DNA from: Gymnopus androsaceus JB14 | Lineage: Eukaryota; Basidiomycota; Agaricomycetes; Agaricales; Omphalotaceae | DNA length: 64,000 nucleotides | NCBI GenBank assembly: GCA_009733575.1 | Contig: ML769532.1 | Coordinates: 104,474 to 168,473 of the forward strand | Direction of reading: 5' to 3' | Shown: positions 56,836 through 64,000 of the stretch, piece by piece | Layout of the letters: every line of letters starts with the position of its first letter | How positions within the stretch are numbered: the stretch's first letter is position 1 | The notes under the pieces: model-generated | Told to the model about the DNA's origin: nothing | Databases searched by the model: none | Seen by the model: the letters and a program-made list of their open reading frames with translations, nothing else | Program-made: the position numbers and the translations under genes

Positions 56836-58177
56836 GTGAGGAGAACAAGGATGCGTTATGGAGGGATGAGATTGAGTAGGGGAAGGTTTCAGAGAACGGA
56901 GTGCGGGGAAGATCTGGAGGTTGATCATAACTCAAAAGTGGTGAAGGAGCTCCGTTTTCGTTGGTGTTTCTATTTGCGGATAGTGCCAGTGCTCGGCGTC
57001 CGCTGCCCCTACCTATGTTTGGAGATTGAATTTCTGTTGCGTGGTGGAATGCATGGTGATTTATGTTCCTATGTGTTATGTGATCTTGCTTCGCTTTGGT
57101 TTTTGCTTTCGATTTTCATCTCTCAACTTGTGACTTGGAACATATGTACATATCATTCGCATTCTCATCATTTTTTCTCCTCGAGCGGGTTTGTTACTTT
57201 CTTCTTTCCTGTTCAGCATTCAAACGTACGTATAGTTATTTGTTATCATATCGTATTCCATCATGGATCCTGCCTTCTTTGGGGTTCGAGAGAAGTCTGC
57301 TGGATCGGTTTACAACATTTAAATGGTCTCGAATAGACGGAATGCGTTGTGTTCGCCCAAGATGAATGAGATACTTAAGGGCCATCGTCACGACAGAGTC
57401 TCCAAGCCCTCTATCGAGGTTCAAAGTTCAATACTTCAGTTAAATTTCACTAACCTCATATCAGAGGGCGGGTTACTCATTAGACGTAGCCTTACAGTAT
57501 CGTTTTTCTTTTTGTCAAGGCAAGGTCAGGCAAGGTCACCTTAGACCTCGCTAGCGTAGACCCCACGGGCGCTTAATAGACTTTCCTGCTATCTTTCTTT
57601 CTGCGTTCATGCTGAAGCGTCGCATGTTTCGTTCAAGCTCAAAACCCACTCTGTGGCCCTCACTCATTTGTGGAAAAAAAAATCCTTATTCGCCCATCGA
57701 ATGTTGAATTTCAATCGGGACATGTTGATAGCGCTGCCGCTGTGCTTGCCAGGTTGGGAATTCGAGATTGGAGGGACCTGAGGACCATGACATATCGATG
57801 ACTATGGTCAAGGTAACAGTATTGTCTTATTCCTTTGGCATGTTTTAGCTGAATCTAGATAGATCCCTATACATAGTCGTTGGAGTTTAAATGGATCCTT
57901 CTTTGCTCCGTTCGAATTCAAAAATGTGGCTGATTTTTTTTCAAAAGCACGGCTTCAGCAACTCAGTGTTTTTAACAATAGTCGGGAGACTTTGAACATA
58001 CTGTATGCACAGTTATTAAGCGGTAATCTATCTACTTCGACTTGGGCGCTGGAGCGACATAAAGACAAAAAGCCGTTGCTTTCACTGTTGGCATTGAGGC
58101 GGGACCATCTTGATCTTCAATCACGAGCAATAGGTACAAAAGTCCGATAACACACAGAAACCCTTACAGAATTTACC
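56836..58177. other. Intergenic, nothing called
   Basis: Includes the 3' flank of the membrane protein gene. Open frames at 56836-57365 and 57926-58150 are unlike known families and are not called. Confidence 0.4.
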
Positions 58178-59119
58178 ATGCAGTCTGCAAACCTTCCACA
58201 ATATTCTTCTATCGTGCCGACTACGATAGAAGAATCCACCTATCCACCGCGATATTCCACTGTATTCGATAACCTGCCTTCGACGGATACGCACTATTCT
58301 TTTCATCTGAAAAACAGCAAAGGGAAAAAATGGGTTTACATACACCTGCGGAACTCCGGGAAGAATAGGCCCTCCGGTACTCCTAAGAACATGCCGATCT
58401 TCGCTGAAGGTCCTAACCGCACGCTTTCCGGATTCGTAACGATCGATTTGGAATCTCCCGAGACAATTCAAAGCTTGACACTTGCGGTGGGCATATACCA
58501 GCTACTACGCTAACCGATAATTCTTTGGCGGATAATGACTCGTTAACTATATAGGTTAGAGGACGTACTATCACCGGCGCAAATGAAGGAGGCATGCACC
58601 TGTTTTTGGACCACATTGTGCCTCTGTGGTCTAAAGATCAGGGTGATCCTCATGCGTATGCATACCGCACGGGGCTAGACAGCTCATCTCCTCCTCGGAG
58701 TCCTCCTGGCAGGAGCAGCAAACTTTTTGGAACATACTCCTTTCCGTTCTCGTTTTACCTTCCAACGGCATTTGACTCTGGCCCTTGGGGTGCTGGTGCG
58801 TTACCAGAGTCCTTCCATGAGCGGTCATCTGGCGTTCGTGTGCAATACGAACTGGTTTTGAAGATTGGACGAGGAAAGCTAAGGACTGATGCAAAGTAAG
58901 CATCTCTCTACTTCCCCTAGGATCTGCACCTATTGGACAAATAGGCTTCAAGTTCCAATATTTTATTGTCGTAAAATAGCTCCCTCGGCTGCATCCGAGT
59001 TGAGACAGGCTGCCTATCGGGATAACACCACTCCTCCAGGTCCTGATATCGATCCTTATGGATGGTCAACTTTCTCTCCAGTGGATTGCATCGGGTCTCT
59101 GCTGAATTCTCGACTATAA
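58178..59119 (+). pseudogene. Arrestin-like protein gene, 5' part, cut by a transposon
   Basis: Exons 58178-58486, 58555-58895 and 58945-59119 encode 274 aa before a premature stop. Features match basidiomycete arrestin-like (alpha-arrestin-type) proteins: an N-terminal PxY-like start (LPQYSSIVPTT, YPPRYSTVFDNLP), the arrestin N-domain (..GFVTIDLESPETIQSLTLAVRGRTITG; FPFSFYLPTAF; SGVRVQYELVLKIGRG) and the conserved KLQVPIFYCRKIAPSAASELRQAAY stretch split by the last intron. Such proteins act as ubiquitin-ligase adaptors or trafficking proteins at membranes. After NSR the frame runs into transposon DNA (..LLNSRL stop). The true continuation, NSRTVVLRCTV, is found beyond the transposon at 63967-64000. 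The coding part present is intact. Confidence 0.82.
59104..59112. repeat. Target-site duplication, left copy
   Basis: GAATTCTCG, identical to 63967-63975. It may be an 8-bp duplication plus one chance match. It lies in the arrestin coding sequence (codons for Asn-Ser-Arg). Confidence 0.9.
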
Positions 59120-59267
59120 CTGTCCCCCAGGAAATGCCCCGATCACATATGCCCCGACCACGGACGGGGCATATAGCTCCTCTTCGGCTTCTTTGAGACA
59201 TAAGCGCTGGTGCTGACCCCCTACGTCATTTCTAGCACTGCCGCGCCGGAAAGGAGGTGTTTACTTC

Positions 59268-59282
59268 GCGGGGTTATATAAC
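59268..59282 (+). promoter_or_regulatory. TATA box of the plus-strand transposon gene
   Basis: GGGGTTATATAACGC about 180 bp upstream of the ATG at 59455. Confidence 0.5.
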
Positions 59283-59454
59283 GCTCGCGTCGACTTTTGC
59301 CGCTTCTTCTAGTACCACCATCATCTTCTCCGTTCTGGTCTGCGACCTCATCTTTAGTTTTGTATTTTCGTACGTGTCCATTGCATCCATTTTATCTCTG
59401 TTTCTGATACCGTCCCGCAATAGCTTTATTCACGACTCTAACGACTTATTTGCA

Positions 59455-60875
59455 ATGGCGACGCTTCTGGGGGAGCTTGCATCTTCCTCTCCCACTTCTA
59501 CTCCTAAACTGTGAGCGTTTCTTCTTCCGGTATTGCAGGTAATGTCAAGACTTTACCAGCCGTTCAGGTTTCAAAGGAGATGGACCCTGCTATGGCTGCT
59601 ATCTTTGTGCAGAGGCGCAAGAAGCAGGACGAGTCTCGGGCACAGGAGGAGATGCAGAGGCAGCTGAAGACGGACCAGAAACGGTCAACGTTGGTTTATT
59701 TCTGGCATAAGGTATGCTCTCCTATTTAATTCTAATCTATCTTCTAACAAAGTTCAAAGAATGATACGGAGCCACTATCCTTCAAGCCTACTGCCATCTC
59801 TGACTATCCCTACCTTCATCTTGCCAACTCCCGCACCCATTTCAACAACACCGCCCGTTGTCTTCTGCAGCGCCTTGAAGGCCTCTCTGCTGATGGAGAT
59901 GTTGATGTATGGTCCCACGAACGTCACTGCTGGTCCTCAGATGTCGTTGATCAGTTCTTCAAGATTGATGAAGGTCCTTTGCTCCTGCGGCTACCTGGAG
60001 TCGTTAAATTGGTGGATTTTACTCAGCATGTTGAAGTGGGTGCTCAGCGTGGATCTTCAGACCGCAGGTCTTTGAAGCGCTCGAATAGGGATAGGATGAA
60101 CATGATAGACCCATCGCTACTCAAGAGGCCATGTACACCTGTGGCAGTTACAAGGTGTCGTGCAGTCGCTGCACCAGTTCACTATTTGACTCTGTCTCCT
60201 GGTTCTCCGGTCGATTCTTTTTCTTCACCTACTACCACTCTTGATTCTCGACTGTTACCACCAAGGTCACCTTCCCTGCCTCCAGGTCTCGATAACGATA
60301 GTCAATACTTTGCTGAACCTAACCTTCGCGACAATGAGCGATATCTTCAGGCAGCAGATGATCGCATTATTGATGACCCTGTGACTGCACTGGCCAAGAC
60401 GCTTGACCAATATTCCTACGTCCCATCGGCCAAGGTCAAATCTCGTGTTGCTTCATGCGCTGCACCTGCATCCCTACCAGCACCTGCATCCCTACCAAAT
60501 GTTCCTGATACATTGTTGGAGCGTAGGCTTGAGCTTAACCGTCAACATAAAGTCTTTGTGGGTGACGATGGAAGAGGGAGGTGGCCTACAGGGATGATTG
60601 TTAGGGATATGATTGATGGGTTTGCATTTGTTAAATCGGCATATTGGAGAGTGCGGGAAGAGAGTATTGATGACAGGATACGTGAGGTTTTTGAGGGAAG
60701 AGTATTGACCTATCGGTCTTATCACAAGCAAGAAAGTGCTTGGGATAGAATGACTGCTGCAGAGTGGGCTGACGCGAATGGTTCTTCCGCAGAGATGTTG
60801 TGGTGTGATTGGAGAAAGTCAACAACTGGGTGGAAGGCTCAATTGGCAAGTAATCGAGGTCGTAGTACAATTTGA
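59455..60875 (+). CDS. Transposon-encoded protein of unknown function
   Basis: Start MATLLGELASSSP at 59455. An intron at 59712-59759 (GTATGC..AAAG) joins YFWHK to NDTEPLSF. The main exon runs to 60875, ending QLASNRGRSTI. The frame requires one extra base near 59506: an AAA run one A short would give ..STPKTVSVSSSGIAGNVKT. Recognisable stretches are a Lys/Arg/Gln-rich helix (AAIFVQRRKKQDESRAQEEMQ), a Trp-rich middle, a Pro/Ser linker, a short tandem APASLP repeat (about 60466-60498) and a C-terminal WDRMTAAEWADANG..WCDWRKS region. Proteins of this kind accompany CxC-type genes in basidiomycete transposons in my recollection, but I know no domain name. The 3' end faces the CxC gene across 88 bp. 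Confidence 0.7.
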
Positions 60876-60963
60876 TTGTTTAAAAGTAGTCGTTCATTAT
60901 ACTAAACAATCTTTCATTAAATGATATTGTATTGCGAGTTTATACATGGAATTTTAGAGTACG

Positions 60964-63650
60964 TCAACGAACAAAGAGACCTGGTGAAGAAGACTTTGCT
61001 AATTTTGCCAATATCAACTCGTTTTTCCTGCGTATCATTTCATCCAGAAAGAAGTTGTACTTTACGAAGCCCATCTCTCTCACCAAAGCAAGATATCCAC
61101 CCAACCACACATTGTTTTGCTCGGCAACAGATGAATTGAACACCCACTTCCCATTCTGATCCTCGGTATCTTCTCTGAGTTCTGGAAATCTGCATGGATT
61201 GCAATGTACAGCACACTCAATGTCGGTCTTCTTGTGTTTGCATTTCCAGTGGAATGGATCAACCGGGAGACATAACTCCTCCTTGATTGGATCATCATGA
61301 GCATTGAGATAGCGATAGAGCCTACAGTTGTTATCGTAGAAGCAGACTTCTGGGAGTATGTCGTTATCACGGAACCAGTGCAACTCCTCCTGTCAATAAG
61401 TTAGTTGTAAACACCAGTCGGAAGAGAAAAGAAAGGGGAGAAAAAAGAAGCCCGCCGCAGGCGAAAGCACCACGCAGTGGGCCCAGCGGCGAGCGACAGG
61501 AAGGGGGTTTGGGGGAAACGCAGTTGCCCCCAACGCACCACGCGCAGTGGCCGTCGCGGCCGGCGCCGCAATCAGAACCCAAAAAAACAAAAGAAATGAA
61601 AAAGAGAAGCCCGCCGCAGGCGCTAGCACCACGCAGTGGGCCCAGCGGCGAGCGAAAGGAAGGGGGTTTGGGGGAAACGCAGTTGTCCCCAACGCACCAC
61701 GCGCAGTGGCCGTCGCGGCCGGCGCCGCAATCAGAAAATTGAAAAAAAAACATGGAAAAAGAAAAGGAAGAAAAAGAGAATAACGCCCCCGCGGCTAGCG
61801 GCGCCCCACGCGCAGTGGGCTCCGTGCAGCGGGAAGGAAGGGGTACGGGGAAACGCAGTTTCACCGTTACGCACCACGCGTAGTGGGCCAAGCGGCCAGC
61901 GTAAGGAAGGGGGCTTGGGGGAAACGAAGTTGCCCCCCAAAAAAAGACAAAGATTGATGAATGCTTACCGATACTTGAGTCAGACTTTCTGCACGCAAGC
62001 AGGTGGTTCGGCGCACCATGATACCACATGGTCGATGAAATACAAGTTCTGCATGTGTTCGTAAACGACCAAAGATGGCTTTGAGGTTCTCGTTGGCTTC
62101 TTTCTCCGGACAGTCCTTTGAATCTTCAACAAATGTTGTTGAGGGACCAGGTGCATCTGGACCATCAGTACGTTCAACATCATCATTTGGAACGTCGTCG
62201 AGCTCCTGTGAGTTTGCAGTTTGTACTATACCTTGGCGAGCAAGGACATGCTTCAACTGAAACATGGCTTTTTGGCGACTGCTTCTGTTATTCTCCATGC
62301 GGCGATGTTCGGGATCATCACAGGTGAGAAATCCAGCAACTACAGGGTGCCTGCACAAGGTGATGGCACATATTTGATTCTCATCTTGATGAAGAGTGCA
62401 GAACCGATCCTTGCTGGACGATAAAGGGTTCTTGCAAGGGAGAGAGTCCTGAAAAGCACAGCGTGGGTGTCCTATGCAGATTCCATCGGCAACAAGTGCA
62501 TGGATTCTGTCTAAAAGAGATTCAGATGTGATGTCGATCATTAACCAAATGAAGAACTCACAGTGCTTCCCGTCTTCCTTCTCCGTCACCTTCAGACAGC
62601 GATCACAGTAGTGGTTGATGAGGTCCTGACCATATTCGGCGATGCGTTGATTCCTCTCACTCATGGCCTGAATAAACCTGTCGTTCTGGGCACCAGAGTC
62701 CGGCACGGCCAGAACAGCTTTTCTGCATTCGCTATCTCTAATTAAAGAGAGAATGATAAACGCATTCCATACGTGATCAGCTGTGAGAGAAGGAGTGGAT
62801 GAGGTTGATGTGGAAGAATAAAGAGTGTTGTATATTTGGGATGCATTTGTGGCGGAGGTCCTGCAAAAATGTGAGCGAAGCGCATATAAGAGAGCATGCA
62901 AGAAAACACACCAAGACATGACCATCTGAGCAACAAAAAGCTCGGCCAGCTCCCTTTCAACATAGTGATGTTTGGAAACTTCAATGACGGGCGGGACACC
63001 TTCATAATAAGTTCTGACTCCATCGCGAACATAGTAGTTGGAATAGAATTGGGTTTTGCAATCTATAATTGCTAGCTCAGATCGTTGTATGTGCAGCATA
63101 AACTGGACAAACCTGGACAGCTCAAATGACCAGCAAACGTAGGCCTTGGCCCATGCCGGAGGGTGTGAAGAGTTGCGGGGTGAAGAGGATCATGTTCTCG
63201 CAAAAGACTGTTATTGGGACAGTATGAGCAGTGGTGGATAGGTGGCCGGAGAGTATGTGGTGCTATCGAGAGTGTCAGATTAGGAGGCTATAGTAAATGA
63301 ATGAATTACTCACAGAGCTCATAGCTATTTCCAACGTCCCAGGCCTCAGAATCCGTATCATCAAAGCGAATGCGATCCACCTTTGCCTCCCAGGCCATGC
63401 TCCGAACAGCGGACCAACATCCGTCTAAAAATCTGAGGTCAATACCGGATATTTTGGAGAGGAATAGCCGGATATGGTTCGGTAAAACAGCGGGAGGTTT
63501 TGTTGGATCATGGCCTGGTGGTTGTGACACAAGAATGTCATTCTTGAGCTGAGATGAGAGAGAAATGAGTTGGAGAAGTTGTTGGACAGTCACTTCTTGT
63601 GTGAGGTTGGGTGTTGCATTGAGAGCGGTATAAGTGGCGTGAATTGACAT
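60964..63650 (-). CDS. CxC5/CxC6 cysteine-cluster protein, probable KDZ transposase
   Basis: Six exons: 63650-63314, 63262-63113, 63062-62912, 62860-62562, 62510-61969 and 61389-60964. They encode 634 aa with all phases consistent. The start MSIHATYTALN is preferred over an upstream in-frame ATG (63752) because TTTATA at about 63760-63767 leaves no room for a longer leader. The CxC5-type cluster spans the first introns (PPIHHCSYCPNN...GHLSCPDCKTQFYSNYYVRDG). The CxC6-type cluster is in exon 5 (GICIGHPRC..FCTLHQDENQICAITLCRHPVV..CDDPEHRRME). The C-terminal block (PEVCFYDNNCRL; DPFHWKCKHKKTDIECAVHCNP; FNSSVAEQNNVWLGGY; YNFFLDEMIRRKN) has spaced Asp/Glu suggesting an RNase-H-like transposase core. 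Intron 5 (61968-61390) is 579 nt and repeat-filled; the other four are 50-51 nt. Confidence 0.82.
61436..61940. repeat. GC-rich tandem repeat inside intron 5 of the CxC gene
   Basis: Units of about 159 bp. For example CACCACGCAGTGGGCCCAGC occurs near 61468 and 61627, and GGGGGTTTGGGGGAAACGCA near 61503 and 61662, with a diverged third unit at about 61800-61940. The plus strand is purine-rich with G-runs, the CxC transcript strand pyrimidine-rich. The repeat has no similarity to other parts of the window. Confidence 0.85.
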
Positions 63651-63966
63651 AATGATTATAGTGTACAGACGAAAAAAATATACGGGCAGGACACAGTGGA
63701 GGTCGAGTTTGCGTCGAGGGGGAAAAAAGGGAATGGGCGCCAGAGGCGGCACGGGCAGCTTATAAATGCTCGAGCCGGCCCCTAAATGGGCGGGCTTCTC
63801 GGACTATGTGAAACCGGATGCATCCGGAACTCGGATTATCTTCGGGAATGTGAATCCGGATGCATTTCCTTAGGGGCATATATGCCCCAATATGCCCCGA
63901 TATGCCCCAAATGCCCCAATATGCCCCGGGGCATATGGGGCATTTCCTGCAACACACTCTTTCTCC

Positions 63967-64000
63967 GAATTCTCGTACGGTAGTCTTAAGATGCACAGTA
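63967..64000 (+). pseudogene. Arrestin-like gene resumes after the transposon
   Basis: Starts with the second copy of GAATTCTCG and continues in the arrestin frame as NSRTVVLRCTV, the expected continuation of the arrestin C-domain entry. The window ends here, so the rest of the gene lies outside. Confidence 0.8.

Larger units (their letters stand above)
59113..63966. mobile_element. KDZ-type DNA transposon, 4.85 kb, complete
   Basis: Bounded by the 9-bp duplication GAATTCTCG. Both ends contain the inverted motif CAGGAAATGCCCC followed by repeated ATATGCCCC words (59128-59180 and inverted 63880-63944). The outermost ~15 bases of the two ends differ. Inside are two convergent genes: a plus-strand protein of unknown function (59455-60875) and a minus-strand CxC5/CxC6 cysteine-cluster protein (63650-60964). 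CxC modules are named for their association with Kyakuja-Dileera-Zisupton transposases, and an 8-9-bp duplication suits that group. Open frames and clean ends suggest a young insertion. Confidence 0.85.

Noticed and set aside
61367..62029. Long minus-strand frame through the G-rich array (Pro/Cys/Ala-rich repeats)
   Set aside because: It reads through intron 5 of the CxC gene; the spliced junction restores a conserved protein, whereas the array translation is repeat-derived.
1..64000. CRISPR arrays, operons, bacterial-type genes
   Set aside because: None seen; gene structure with spliceosomal introns shows a eukaryotic nuclear sequence, and the tandem repeats found are transposon- or intron-associated.

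Overview
The window looks like nuclear DNA of a mushroom-forming basidiomycete (Agaricomycetes). The evidence is introns of about 50 nt with GT..AG ends, several lineage-typical gene families (a DUF6535-type membrane protein, arrestin-like and PAN-like secreted proteins, CxC5/CxC6 'KDZ-associated' cysteine clusters), and dense nested DNA transposons. It has two compartments.

Compartment 1 (about 1-32.2 kb) is AT-rich and mostly transposable elements, almost all non-autonomous. Boundaries could be set by terminal inverted repeats (TIRs) plus target-site duplications (TSDs). (a) A family ending in CATCAGCAAAA/CATCAGGAAAA has 2-bp TSDs of variable sequence. (b) Five hAT-like MITE families have 8-bp TSDs. 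(c) A MULE-like family has 9-10-bp TSDs. (d) Tc1/mariner-type MITEs are flanked by TA, and there is one degenerate DD34E Tc1 transposase. (e) There is a solo LTR with a 5-bp TSD. Several are nested three deep, and 'empty' copies inside the window confirm the insertion points. An assembly gap (9773-10357) lies inside one element. Embedded between 17.0 and 21.8 kb is a cluster of four related three-exon genes for 65-71 aa secreted cysteine-rich peptides.

Compartment 2 (about 32.2-59.1 kb) is gene-rich. In order it holds a Gly/His-rich secreted protein with repeated exons, a full-size ABCG transporter, a secreted PAN-like/carbohydrate-binding-like protein, the proteasome/CTD phosphatase UBLCP1, a peroxisomal NUDT19-like Nudix hydrolase, a DUF6535 membrane protein, a Ser/Thr-rich single-pass membrane protein and an arrestin-like protein. 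Many of these reading frames are broken by single-base indels, mostly in short homopolymer runs. UBLCP1, the Nudix gene, the peptide genes and the CxC gene are intact. This looks more like residual assembly error than true decay, but that cannot be decided here.

The last 4.9 kb (59113-63966) is a complete KDZ-type DNA transposon carrying two convergent genes. It sits inside the arrestin-like gene: a 9-bp duplication GAATTCTCG flanks it, and the arrestin reading frame resumes in frame in the last 30 bases of the window. The transposon's CxC5/CxC6 gene has five introns; four are 50-51 nt and one is 579 nt, filled by a GC-rich tandem repeat.
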